In this document: positions 22,414 to 34,620 of the stretch, piece after piece
Position numbering within the stretch: position 1 is the stretch's first letter
Layout: every line of letters begins with the position of its first letter
From: Vanilla planifolia
Taxonomy: Eukaryota; Streptophyta; Magnoliopsida; Asparagales; Orchidaceae
DNA: 64,000 nucleotides
Direction: 5' to 3'
Assembly (NCBI GenBank): GCA_023846275.1
Contig: CM043875.1
Span: forward strand, 25,710,851-25,774,850
Position numbers and translations under genes: made by a program
Notes under the pieces: generated by a model
Databases searched by the model: none
Told to the model about the DNA's origin: nothing
The model's input: the letters and a program-made list of their open reading frames with translations, nothing else

Positions 22414-25400
22414 TGATATAAAATGTGAAAGACAAATACTACAAGAGGCGGTGAATGGCTTAATCAATTGTTAAGCAACTATTTTGTAAAACAAAATTTT
22501 TTTAAACACATAAAAGTTAAAATAGCAGCTGAGTAAAGAAACACAAAATACTGAAAAGAAAAACAACAAATAAAAAAGTACACACAAAACTTTTAAGTGG
22601 TTCGACCTAACTAGTGCCTATATCTATCCCAATTAACCTGATTGGGCTTCCAATAATTGCTTCCTTTTGTTGTAGTAGATAAAGGTAAATTATATACAAC
22701 ATAGAGCTCAGAGGAGATGCAAAAAATAATGACCAATTATATGAGTAAACTCTTTGTAGTTCAGGACATAAGTCTTATACCTCAAATCTCTTTCAACAAC
22801 TGTGGCACACACTAAATGCAAAAGATGTTACTAATATAAGTAGCAAGAAGTAAAGTACAGATGAGCAACCAAACTATTTCAAAGTCAATGCAATGTCTAT
22901 AGCTGAAAATGAATTCCTTAATTTCTTAGTTTAGCTTTTCATTTTCAAGCTCTTGATTTTGTAATATGCATCATTAATATATTATTCTAGAAATACACAC
23001 TTATTTACACAAGACATAATCCTTCACCATATTATAAAACTTAACTAAAAATACATTTTTAAAAAGCTTAAAATAGACATTATGATCTCAGAATCTAGAT
23101 CGTATAAGTACAGTGATGACACTGTATAATGATGATAAGGTATGTACAATGATCATCTTGACGATGCATCTATTCGATCAGTTCATTTGTGGTAGTACAA
23201 ATTTATTGTACTTCTATGACAATGACATAATATAGTATGAATAGAATAAAGTTATGCGTGACCAAATTCTGAGCTCTTAAAAAAATATTGTATAATGTAG
23301 AATTATATAGTACAATATATTATACGAGAAACTCACATTAAATAAATAACTAACTATTTAAAATAGACTATTCAGTAAGTATAAATTGTTTTGGACAACA
23401 TAAGTATTGTATAAGTATGACATAAATTGGTCCCAAATTTTGGCTAAGTTCAAAATTAGGTTCATTAATTAGATTGATTATATTATTTCGAAGATAGATA
23501 ACCACCATATGATACATTTTTTATAAGAGATCAAGCTCTCAAGAAAATGTCATACGTAATGATCATACTTTATGAATGCTTATATGATACAAATTTTACT
23601 TAGATTATCCCAATTATAAAATGGATCATACTTATATTATATATATTGTTATATTCATATAGTAGTGAACAAAATGTATGGAACGTAACTATTAATTTGA
23701 TTTTAAATAGTTCTCACACATTCATAAAAATTTCTTAATAACTCAACGTTTTAAAATGATACTACTTATTGTTATAGTACGAAAATTAAAAATCTAAAAA
23801 ATACATAAACTAACACTTTAATACTAATCATATTAACTTGATGCATAGGTTGACCTAATATTTCAACAAAAAGTCTTAACAACTGAACATACTAGTATGA
23901 TATTACTATTATTATTGTATGACAACAAAGAATATGAAATATATAATTTAATAATTTTAATACAAATTATACTAGTTTGATGCACTGATCATCCTAGTGT
24001 AAGATGAAAAATAAAAGAGTAAGTCTACATATTTATACGATAAATTTATCATACAAGTTCGTCACTAAAGTGTAATAATTAAAGCATATAAAAGTATACT
24101 GCATAGACTTTATATTGTACGATAACAAAAGTGAAAACAAATTAAGATGTAATGTGGCAAGACAATGATAGTGTATGCACTATAAGCACTAAAAATAAAT
24201 TATATAAAATTTCACATAAACATGTAATTACAACACAAGGATTTCATACTATACAATATGTAGCATTTGCAAATTAAAATATACATCATACAAAGTTTAT
24301 CTTGAGAGGAAATGAATGAGGTAATTATACAAAGCAATCTTTGTACTCATATGGTTTTGGTAATAACTCTACTCTTAGATATCAGAGAACACATATACAA
24401 GGCCAATATCTCATATAACCTGATTCTAGTTTCTAATAGATTATTGAGTTCAACATTCGTAGTTGTATGATGAAGATATTGTACCCTACAATCCCATGAT
24501 AACTTTACAACATAATTGAGATTTTAAGCCAAAATGCAAATAATTTGGTATGATATTAGGAATTATACTATACAACTATTATGTAGTAAACAACAATGCT
24601 TTGTTAAACATTATTTAAACAATTTTTTAATTGAAGTTTCTCAACTAAAGGCACGAATTGAACTTATAGAAACTAGTAAAAATATTAACAAGGCCCTAAT
24701 ACAATTCTAATGAACTTAATAACTTAAGATGAAATAATAAAAAATACATAAGTCAAAGTGTGCAATACAATCTTAATTGTGCACTTTTTTAAAGGTTTAA
24801 CATTCTAACCTTGTAATTGAATAAAGATGAAAAACTCCATGTTGATTAACCATGCCATTGAGAGTTAGGTTCTCCACTCTATGATTTAAAAATTGAGTTA
24901 CTAATGAGTAAACATCCCTAATCTTCATCCACTTCAAATGCAAGATCCATTCTCCAAATAATATGCCAACTTTGATCAAGAGTTTTCAAACAAAATTAGC
25001 TACACTCAAAGTTTAAATTGCACGTTCATAAACTCAAACATCTATAATAATAATAATTAGCTTAGTTTTGTGATCGTCATCTTTAAGAGTATAATAATCT
25101 CATTCTTGATAATTTCAAAACGAATACTACAAGAAATGATATCATAATAAAAGAATGATTAACATTTACTATAATAACAATAATAGAATTAATTTACTGT
25201 AGTATAACTTTTAATTTATTTCAACAAATAAAAGATCAAAATTTCCCAAATTTCACATAATAGTAATATGATTTCATAAATTTCACACAACAATATATTT
25301 AGAACATAAAAACATTAGAATTTCACAAATTTCACACAACAACACTATTTTCAGCATATAAGCATTCAAATAAATATAGTTTAAACATGCACAACCAATA

Positions 25401-25431
25401 ACCATAAGTTATAACAATTCACAACAACTCA
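22414..25431 (-). repeat. 3' LTR of the copia element (3.0 kb)
   Basis: On the - strand it starts TGAGTTGTTGTG directly after the polypurine tract and ends ...CATTTTATATCA. Near-identical in layout to 45544-48549. It includes a roughly 1.5-kb central field (about 23230-24750) that the 5' LTR of the same element lacks, and U3 repeats near 25240-25340. Confidence 0.8.
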
Positions 25432-25752
25432 ACTCCCTCTAAATATATGCTCAACTTAAAATTATACACCAAGTTCTTCCTCATTTTTGTAATCACTAAA
25501 ATGAGTTCATTACACCAAAAATAAATCAAAGTCTTGTAAAGGCTTTTTGCAGATAATGGTCTGATAAAAATATCAGCTAATTGGTTAGAAGAAAAAATAA
25601 CTCTAATAAAATGATATATTATCTCAATGTGCTTAATGTCAAAATGTTGAATATGAACCTTTGATAGGCAAATCACACTAGCATTATCACAAAATATAAG
25701 TATATTAGTAAAATATAAATCATAATCTATTAGTTATTATTTAATCTATAGA
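25419..25752 (-). pseudogene. Copia RNase H C-terminal part
   Basis: Translates ICLSKVHIQHFDIKHIEIIY, HFIR, then ADIFIRPLSAKSLYKTL: the conserved copia tail (usually NP..H.RTKHI...HF.R and LADIFTKPL). Relative to the copy at 48.7 kb, a short stretch with EFVEKKYIQLSYVSS is deleted here. The part upstream in the frame is cut off by the 0.9-kb insert. Confidence 0.85.
25432..25442 (-). other. Polypurine tract of the copia element
   Basis: TTTAGAGGGAG on the - strand immediately before the LTR start. The copy at 48550 has the cleaner TTAGGGGGAG. Confidence 0.7.
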
Positions 25753-26660
25753 ACAATATAAAGTAAATCAAATAACAAAATAACAAAAATAAAAAACAAT
25801 AATTATATTAAAATAAAAAATAATAATAAAGAAATGATTTTTTATTAAATACATATTTTTGTACTTGTCTTTTCATGAATACTTAGTTTTTTTTACTTAA
25901 CTAATTCTTTAATTCAATGTAGTCTCTTTTTCTCATTGATATGAAGAATTCTTTTGAAGAAGGTTCTCACTTGCCACTTATCACTATTTGAAGAAGGAAT
26001 CCTTTGATTTGGTCAAGACAATCCTTAATATAAGAAGCTAATTTAAGCTATGAACATTTGATTGCTTCATTTAAAAAATGTAACAAGGACCAACTAGCTA
26101 AAAAATGTAACAAAATTAGATTAATATTGAAAAAGATCCAATATTTTATCCAAACACATTTAGTACACAATGATGAGACACAAATTGATGAGGACTAACT
26201 AGCTATAAAAAATGTAACAAGGATCACAACCTACTTCCTCTCAACCAAAATGTCATCAACATTAATTTTTTTAGCCACATATAAATGCATAAATTAACAA
26301 GTTTGACAATCACTTCTAACTAATAAAGAGTGCTATTAGCAATTAAATTGATACTCTCCAACTATATTATTGCTTTAGTTAACAAAGCTAAAAACTCCAA
26401 GTATTGAGGAACAATTTTTTGAAGGTAATATATATGCTTTTATACTATTAAATATATTAGCCTACGATCTTTTTATATTTTGAATATTGTGATTGCTAAT
26501 TTCACTTATGTGTTTTATGGATAAGTTAGTTATGATGTTTCTATATTAAATCATTTTCAATTATGTGATTTCATATGTGCATGATGATTATCAATTGAAT
26601 TACAAAAGGCATTTTAAATATCTATCTATTAATAAGTTCGATGTATGGCATGTAAATGAC
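25753..26660. mobile_element. 0.9-kb unidentified insert between RT and RNase H
   Basis: Defined by comparison: the copy at 48.7-49.0 kb reads straight through from ...aatctatagaac into about 60 bp more RNase H and then ccaagaaatgagtgaacca, whereas here about 0.9 kb of AT-rich DNA separates the two. It contains two near-copies of ggaccaactagcta/ggactaactagcta followed by aaaaaatgtaacaa. No terminal repeats or coding region recognised. Confidence 0.6.
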
Positions 26661-28120
26661 TACCCAAGAAATGAGTAAACCACCAATTAGTTGACACATA
26701 TTAGAAGTACTCTTCCTATCAATTTTGTTTGATAAAATTAACATTCATATAGGCTACTAAATCAAATCTAATTTCACACTTGAGTTAGCATAAAATTAAT
26801 AATTTGGTGCGAATAAGATATTTAAAGATGTTCTTAATAGCTTGAAGATGTGACTCCTTGAGGTTTACTTGAAATCTAACACACAAATTAACACTAAATA
26901 CTATGTCAAATCTACTTGTTGTAAGATACAAGATTAAGCCAATCATTTCTCTAAATATTCTTGTATTAACTAGTTTATAGCCTCAACCTTATCTAAAAAT
27001 GTGTTTGTTCCTATAGGAGTTTTCTAAGTCTTCATATCTTCAAACCCAAATCATTTTACTAACTCCACTAAATATTTTATTTATGAAATGAAAATATTTC
27101 ATTACTTTGCCTAAATTGGAGTCCTAAAAAAATGTCAACATACTCATCATACTCATTTCAAATTCATTCTCCATTAACTTCGCAAATCAAAACTCATTTC
27201 TTCATGTGTAGCTCCAAAAGTGATATCATTATTATAAACTTGATAAACTAGCTATCCTTTATCTAAATTTTGAATAAATAAAATATTTTCAATCTTGTGT
27301 CTAATAAATCTATTTGAAGTGAGAAAAATGCATAATCTTTCAAACCAAACTCATATAACTTGTTTTAGCCCATAAAGTGCCTTTTTATCTTGTAAATATT
27401 ATCCAATTTATTGTAAACTTCAAATATTATGAGCTATTCTATATAAACTTCTTCATTGATGTAACCATTTAGAAATGCACTCTTAACATCAATTTAATAT
27501 GATATGTAAGTAAATTTTTATAGCCTCTAGTCTCTCCATTGGAGCAAAGGTCTCATCCACATCCATTCCTTCAATCTAATAATAGCCTTTGCCAGTAATC
27601 ATGCTTTATTCTTAATTACTTCTTCATTTTTATTTAGTTTATCTTTGAACAGTCACTTTATATCAATGACTAATTAATCATTTGGCCCATGTACAAGGTC
27701 TCATGCTTAATTTTTTTCAAACTGTTATAATTCCCCAATCGTGGCAACTATCTAAGAAGTATCACTAAAAACATAATCAATTATAGTGGGTTCAAAATTT
27801 GAGACAAATATAACATGATTAATTAAGCTCATAGTCTTAACTTTTTCTCTTACTATCATCAACTCACTAGGATATTCTTAATGAACTTTCATTGTTTCAT
27901 GCTTTGAGTCTCATTTTCCTTTATTTTTGTTTCTTCCTTAACTTTTCTTATAGGTTCATCCTTAAGAATTAATTATTCTAATTTATCTAGCTTATCAAAT
28001 GGTGGTTGACTACAAAAAGCTTCAATAGAAGCTTCATCAAATCTTACAAGAATTATTTCTTTCACAACTAAGGTCCTTTTATTGTACAATCTAAAAGCTA
28101 TACTAGTAATTGAATATCTG
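26660..28120 (-). pseudogene. Copia reverse transcriptase and integrase-RT linker, degenerate
   Basis: On the - strand, pieces in three frames spell the RT: AFRLYNKRTLVVKEIILVRF (linker), NKA.LLAKA, MDVDETFAP-like remnants, IDVKSAFLNGYINEEVYIE (fingers/palm), QVYNNDITFGATHEEM at the active-site position (normally Y-V-D-D), and GMIGSLLYL-like remnants. Stops and frameshifts run throughout. It is broken from the RNase H by the 0.9-kb insert and from the integrase by a solo LTR. Confidence 0.83.
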
Positions 28121-29770
28121 ATGTTAGATAAGTGGTGTAAACTGTAATGAGCAACTTAAAGATTAACCTTCATATGTTAGGAATAAAGAAAAAGAGAAGA
28201 AGAGCACAAAAATTATGAAAAGGAAACACCCAAGAAATATCTATCCAAGATAATCTTAACTAAAAGTGAGCTAGGAGAAACACAGAGGTTGCCCTATAGG
28301 CTAAGCCTACGACCTCTTTAATGGCTCAAAGATAGCATACTCAAAAAGGGATTTAATAAACTAATATTATGGTAAAAAAAAATAACAAAGTAAAGGTCAC
28401 ATGGTTGTAGATTGAAAGCACTAAAAGACTTCAAGAATTGTGGAAAACCTGAAGTAACAAGGTAACTTACATATAAAAGCAGTCTAAAACTCTTAAGTAA
28501 TTGAATTATAAAGAGTAAGGAAAGTGACGATAGGTGAAGATGCCAATCTAAGTAAACTTGAAGTGATTAATTAAAAGAAGTATGATGTAGTGAAGGGAAT
28601 GACAAACTAAAAAGGAATCAAGTAAGTGAAAATTATGACAAAGCGAAAGCAAACTATTTTGTGGCGATAGAGGGAAGGCGATGCCATAAAGTTAAAGGTA
28701 AACTAGCATGATGTCTCATTGCTTAGGCTTCGCACCCCTCCTCCTAATACTTGATCTCCAATGAATCAATACATCAAAATTCTTACTACAATCAACCTTA
28801 TACCTCAACAATAAGTAAAGGACAGTGAGAATTTTACTCATGAAAAATCATGATTTTCAAATGGTAGGCCTCCCTTTTTATAAAGAGTCCAAGCACAAAA
28901 AAATAAAAAATAAAAATACAAATACAAAATTTTGTGATCAAAAGTGTTGCCAAATAGAAGCTATCATTTTATTTTAAAAATCTATTTTTTGAAAGGTTGT
29001 TGCCAAAGTTACTATCAAATTATTGTCAAACAACTTTTTAAAATGCTATCATTTTGGTCCGAAAGTTTTGCTATCAAATAACTTTCTAATAAGCTATGTT
29101 TTTTACCAATGTCACATGAGCTCGCACGAGTTGTCACAAATCAGATCTAAGTCAATGTGTCGCAAATCAGATCTACGAGCCAACTTGGCATCGATGATGT
29201 CATAGGATGGATTCGAGTAAAAGTGTCACAGATAGGGTCAACATGGTGTTGGAGATATTGTGATTTTGGTTGTTGTGTCACAAATTAGGTCGAAGCAACA
29301 TCAACAGTGTTAAGGGTTAAATCTAGTGAGCAAGTCACACATCAGGTTTGTAGAATGACATTGTGTTAGCAAATTTGGGTGCTTTCATGGGTCTTGCAAA
29401 CTATGTTGTTGTCAGATCGATCTTACAAGTTAGCACAACACAGTAGCTCTAGGAACGTTCTAAAACCCATGATCCAAAACTAACCCAGAAGACCACTGAT
29501 TTTTTGGCCGAATGAGGTCTAATTTGGCCATCAAGTCAGCTCGACTAGCAAGTAGCAACAAATGATATAGCTGATAAAACTGGGCCAAACAGACCATTAT
29601 TTTGGTCCTTTTGTGCTTTCGGCATGAATTTTGAACCTAGAATGTAATTTTATGCTCCTTCTTAACTCTATTTATAAAGAATAGATACCTTGATTTTTCA
29701 AAAGTGTTGACGTGTGTCTAACTTGCTTGTGGGCATCAAAAATTTTTATTGGTGTCTTCACCAATATTTT
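28121..29770 (-). mobile_element. Solo LTR nested in the copia pol region
   Basis: The copia frame stops at ...LDKFVIKLDKDTF (about 29790) and resumes at AFRLYNKRTL (about 28100), leaving 1.65 kb of foreign DNA richer in GC. A TATA-like TATAAAAA on the - strand at 28875-28882 lies within CTTTATAAAAAGGGAGG, typical of an LTR promoter. No coding region is present. A 5-bp aatat on both sides may be the target duplication, but the exact ends are uncertain. Confidence 0.6.
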
Positions 29771-30880
29771 TAAAAAGTATCTTTATCTAATTTGATAACA
29801 AACTTATCCAAGCTACTCTTCTTATTATTTAAGATGAAGCACTTGCACCTAAATACATGAAAAAGATATTATGTTTTTGCTTCATATTATATAGGAGTTC
29901 ATTTGAAGAGGCATAATGTAATTGCCTTCTAAATATTCTTTTAAAGACACAACAGACAGTATTGACAACCTCAGCCCAAAAATATTTAGGTATATTATTC
30001 TTAGTTAATTTATATCTCGATGCATCTAGCAAGAATATATTCTTTCTCTTAACAACATTCTATTAGGGGTTTCTTAATGAAGAAAATGTGTGAGAAACTC
30101 TATGTTTAATACAAAAATTAGCAAATAACTCATTCTTAAATTTTATCTCCATTATCACTCCTAATTATGAAACTAAGGAACTCATGTTCTTTATCTATCT
30201 TGGTGACTAACTACACAAACTCTTCAAAGACCTCACTCTTCTTACTTGCAAACAATATCTAAGTAAATTTTGAAAAATCATTTACTACCACTAATCCAAA
30301 TCTTCTATCTCCTAGATTCTAAAGCTAAATAAGATTGAATAAATATAAATGTAAAAGCTCTAATGGTCTTCCTATGGATATCTCCTTTATGGGATCAAAG
30401 TTGAACTTGGTCTATTTTCTTAATTAGAAAAATCCACACACATGAACATTATATATTTGGCAAACCTCTAACCAAGTCATACTTAATGAGTTTCTTGAAC
30501 AAGGATCTTCCTAAATGACATAATCTCCTATGTCATAATATTAAATTTTTTTCATGAGAAGTGAGACATTCTAGTTTGCTATACTTAACCATATGCAAAA
30601 ACAAAATATAAATTGTCTTTCCTAGGTATAATAATAAGAGAGATGTTAGTTTTACTTATAATGCATTCATTTTTATTAAACAAAATAATAAAACCTAAGT
30701 CACACAATTCACTAATACTAAGAAGGTTGTACTTCATATCTTGTACATGAACGACCTTTCTTATTGATGTGTGAGAGTTACCCATAGTTCCTATTCCAAT
30801 AACTTTCATTTTGAAATTGTTGCCTAAGATTACTTCACCTCCATCATAAGCCTTTAAGTGGATAAAATGATGATGCATCT
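29771..30880 (-). pseudogene. Copia integrase remnant
   Basis: Upstream part at 30585-30878: GGEVILGNNFKMKVIGIGTM and KYNLLSISELCDLGF, the segment between protease and integrase. Downstream part at 29829-30032: NIPKYFWAEVVNTVCCVFKR and YNMKQKHNIFFMYLG (normally NISYFRVFG). Frames are broken between and after these. Confidence 0.85.
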
Positions 30881-30920
30881 ACAGTCATGTATTGAGAACA
30901 TCCGCTGTCTAAATACTACA
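30881..30920 (-). pseudogene. Copia protease active-site fragment
   Basis: The - strand reads YLDSGCSQYMTVDASSF: the aspartic protease triad context D-S-G with the copia-typical C-S-x-H/Y-M-T. It runs out of frame relative to the following GGEVILGNN segment, so at least one frameshift separates them. Confidence 0.82.
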
Positions 30921-31429
30921 TACATTCCTCAATCCTTGAAGGAAGACATGTCTATAAAATAAGATGAAATGTTGGATTTGGGGACCCAAACCTTTTTGGA
31001 TCCATTTGTCTTATAATTAACAAGATTTGGATAATTCTTCTTAACCCAAACAAAAGTAGAAGACTTGTCATTAATAGAATTTTTAATTTTACAATAAAAT
31101 GAAATATGATTGGTCCTCATGCAATTCTTTGAGCAAATAAGGAAGAATAAGTTTTATCATAATCCAATCTATGAAAAGAGATGTTATAATGAGCATGTAT
31201 ATTTTTTAAATGATTTAGTTCTCTAGTTAGCATTATATTTTTAATTATTAATGTAACATTCTCATCTCTTACAACTTCTACTTGTAAATAACTTGAACTC
31301 CTTTCATTCAAATATTCAACCCAAGTCCTCATTCTCTTATTTTTTGAACTTCTCAAATCTTTCTTTATAGAGAGGGTAGTTTGGTCTAATCTCCTGCTTT
31401 TTCTTCTGCTTTTTGGAATTTTCACCTCT

Positions 31430-32400
31430 TTCTTTATATAGAGGGCAGTTTGGTCTGATGTGTCCTAGTAATGTACATTCATGACAAACTATTATATCCA
31501 TTGGAACCATTATTCCTTTATTCTTCTTATCATGACATGATCTTCTAATTTTATTTCACTTGTTGTATAGCCTTAACAAGCCTTTAGATATGAATACTAC
31601 CTCACTTGAGATTGATAAGTTTGAATCTAAGGTAGAGTTAGCTACTAGAGCAATAGATTCTATCTTTTTCTTTCGCTTCTCCTCCTCTACTTGAAGTTCC
31701 TCATCCTTCCTCCTTGTAAGCTCCAATTCATTTGTTAGAAGCTCACCACAACTCATCTAATGACACAACCAAGATGTTCTTTACCATCTTAAGTGCTATC
31801 ACCAAAGGATCATACTATTGAGAAAGAAAACACAAGATTTCATGTGTTGAGAAGTTCCAAAGGTTAGGTAACCCATTGTTTGCATAACTATAGATTACCA
31901 TTAATAATATTTATAAATATAGAAAACATGGATTTAATATTTTTCTCTAGATTAATATAGTATAATTCATAGTTATGAATAAGCATATTAATCTTGGTTT
32001 TCTTCACTTGAGGTACCTTCATAAGTGATTTCAAGTTCATACCAGATTTCATGTGTCGCCTTTAAATTCATAATACGATTATATTTAGATATACATAAAC
32101 TGTAGCATAGGATGTTCAAGACCTGAGAATTCGATTGCACTTTGTACTCATCGGAAGTGAGATCGTTGAGTTGTTTTCTCATTTTTTTCATTTATAACCT
32201 TAGTGGGAAGAACAAAAGGATACTCAACAATATCCCAAATATCTAAATTAATATATAATTAAAATGAACATATTATGTTTATCTAGTTCAAGTAATATTT
32301 TCTTTTACACATCAATGGCATGTCCCCTCATATAAAATTGTATATTATCCTAAACACAAGTATAGTCATAAGGATTTTGTCTCAAAAATTTTTTTCTTTG
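31430..32400 (-). pseudogene. Copia gag remnant with intact CCHC zinc knuckle
   Basis: The N-terminal part (31988-32191) has MKKMRKQLNDLTSDEYKVQS and ATHEIWYELEITYEGTSS, matching the gag UBN2-type core. The nucleocapsid knuckle at 31442-31486 reads CHECTLLGHIRPNCP, a perfect C-x2-C-x4-H-x4-C. The ORF is broken in several places, so this is a relic. Confidence 0.85.
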
Positions 32401-32409
32401 ATAAAACCC

Positions 32410-32421
32410 ACTCTAATATCA
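32410..32421 (-). other. Primer-binding site of the copia element
   Basis: The - strand reads TGATATTAGAGT, two bases after the LTR end ...TATATCA. The iMet primer site is TGGTATCAGAGT-like. This fixes the inner end of the 5' LTR at 32424. Confidence 0.75.
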
Positions 32422-32423
32422 TT

Positions 32424-33547
32424 TGATATAAACCATGAATGACAAATACTACAAGATGGGGTCAATTATATTATTTAAATGAATCATTAGGTAACTATTT
32501 TATAAAATAAAATTTTATTTTTAAAATGAGCATGGTCAAAATAGTAGCTAAGTAAAGAAACAAAAATCTAAAATAAAAATAACAAATAGAAAAATGAACA
32601 TAAATTTTTTTAAGAGATTCAAACTAACTAGTGCCTATATCTACCCTTAATCAACCTGACTAAGCTTACATTGGCCACTCTTTACCACAAGTAGGGTAAA
32701 TCATATACAATATGGTACTTAGAGGATATACCAGAAACAATGGTTAGTTACAATTAAAGTTATAAGAATAAGATTTTTAGAATTCATGTATACAAAGTCT
32801 TATGCCTTAAATCCTTTTCAACAAATGTGACACAAAATAAATGCAAAATCAACATCTATTTATATTAAACATATTCTCCAACTCAATTATGACACTTACA
32901 ATGGTTAAAAATACATTCATAAAAAGCTCAAAATAGTCATTATGCTCTCAGGATCTAGATCATATAAGTACATTAAGAAATGGTGATAAGATTCATATAA
33001 TAATCATCTTGATGATGCACTTATTCAATCGGTTCATTTCTATTAGCATAAATGTATTATACTTTTTTGATAATGAAATCAACATTTTTGTTAGAATATC
33101 TTTTAAAAAAATATTTTTAAATTATATCTTTAAATATTTAAGAAATCAAAATTTTTATTCCTAATAATTCACCCCCTCTTATTGAACCATACTTTAGATA
33201 ATGCATGAGTTAATATAATATAATCATAATTATGTCACTTTTAGAAAAGATAAGAGTTTAATATTCTAACCTAATAATTGAGTAGAAATGTACAGTTCAT
33301 GTGGACTAACCATGTCACACAGACATTAGTTCTCAACTCCATTATTTGAAAATTAAGCCATCAATGGGCAAAGATCTCTAATCTTCATCCACTTCAAATG
33401 CAAGATCCTTGCTCCAAATAATAAGCCAACTTTGATCAAGAATCTCTAGAGAAAATTAGTTATAGTAAATGTTTAATCTTTATGTTCACAAAACTCAAAT
33501 ATCTATAATAATAAATAACTTGGTTTTGTGATTATCATGCTTAAGGG
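32424..33547 (-). repeat. 5' LTR of the copia element, truncated
   Basis: Aligns with the 3' LTR at its inner 0.8 kb (actaactagtgcctatatct, ctcaggatctagat) and again at 33230-33545 (atcttcatccacttcaaatg, caagatcc). It lacks the roughly 1.5-kb central field, and its outer 350 bp, with any target duplication, is missing. By eye it is much less like the 3' LTR of the same element than that LTR is like the copy at 45.5 kb. Confidence 0.75.
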
Positions 33548-34199
33548 CGTAACAAGATGTTGATATCATACAATTAGTTAAAAAATATTATTGTTTTCAA
33601 TCAATTAGAATCTTCAATGATTTAAGCATTACATCTTAAATATTAAGCAAGTTGAGCATGATACCTTGAGGGCTTACTGAATCATTCTAGCTTTATGTTG
33701 TTAAACTTATGGGATATGAGCACAATGTAGCAAAATCACCTTTTAAGTAGTGCTTATTCTTAAGAGGAGACTATAGAGTGAACATGAATTTAAAATCTCA
33801 TTTAATTGTCATGAAATTCTTGGACATAGAACAAAAGTAAAATTTCATAATAAAAGTAGACTACATATATTATTTGGGCAAGAAACCTAAAAAATATGGG
33901 AGATTAAAAGAAACAAAAGTTTGTTTTTAAGAAATTTTAGTTTATGATTCTTGACTTTAAGGTAGCCAAGCTAAATGAGTGAGACACCCCAATTTGAAAA
34001 AAAATGTGGAAGAAGAAGAATTAGGAGAAGACTAGATCAAAAGAAAAGTTTTGTCCATTTATGTTCTCTTAAGAAGCCTATGTGCAATGAGGGAGCATGG
34101 CTTATGCCCTCATTCTTTGTAAATTCCATAGTGACTATGGACATGCCAACCACAATTGTCGTTGCCTAAAAATCATTATGTGAAAACTTTGAGTAAAAG
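33548..34199. other. Intergenic, nothing recognised
   Basis: AT-rich DNA after the truncated LTR. A 64-codon ORF at 33975 has no recognisable match; it may be an upstream gag remnant of the gypsy relic that follows. Confidence 0.5.
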
Positions 34200-34620
34200 A
34201 TATCTAATGATGTTATCACGATGGCCTATTATCAAAGAGAATTAGAAGGGGTCAAGAAGGTTGAATAAGTCATCTACATGTCTCCACGATTATTGAGCAT
34301 TTGTGACAAAGCCCTCACTAAGTGTGTCAACACAACAAAAGCAATCAACTCTTGTAAATATTATGAAACCCCTCTATATGATCTTGAGGATTTACGAAGG
34401 AAGTTTTAGATTCTCGTGTGACACCACGATTTGGGATATATGCAACTAATCCCTCTTTTAGTATCATTGTTAATTTTTTGAGCTAGTTCATGTTATCTTT
34501 GATACTAATAATCTATCATCTCAAGAGAACTCTTATAATGAGGCTGTGGTAATTACAACTATGATTACAAATGCGATTGTGAGAAGGATAGTTGTTGATA
34601 AGGGAGCTTAGAAAGTATTG
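34200..34620 (+). pseudogene. Ty3/gypsy gag-protease relic
   Basis: The + strand at about 34495-34610 reads FDTNNLSSQENSYNEAVVI and ITNAIVRRIVVDKGA. This aligns with the segment before and at the gypsy protease active site (typically ...HNDALVI...NY.V.RVLVDTGSS), with the catalytic D-T/S-G changed to D-K-G. Upstream text is plausible gag but out of frame. Nothing further of pol was found. Confidence 0.6.

Larger units (their letters stand above)
22414..33547 (-). mobile_element. Decayed Ty1/copia retrotransposon, SIRE/Maximus-like, nested insertions
   Basis: Read on the - strand the order is: 5' LTR (33547-32424, outer end missing), primer site, gag, protease, integrase, RT, RNase H, polypurine tract, 3' LTR (25431-22414, ending in TG...CA). 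This PR-IN-RT-RH order is diagnostic of copia. The frame is broken by many stops, so the element cannot be active. It is interrupted by a solo LTR (about 28121-29770) and an unidentified insert (about 25753-26660). The LTR style (long, with a ggggtgaat tract and a gtggttcg block) is that of the SIRE/Maximus lineage, by resemblance. It lies between the two convergent genes. Confidence 0.88.
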
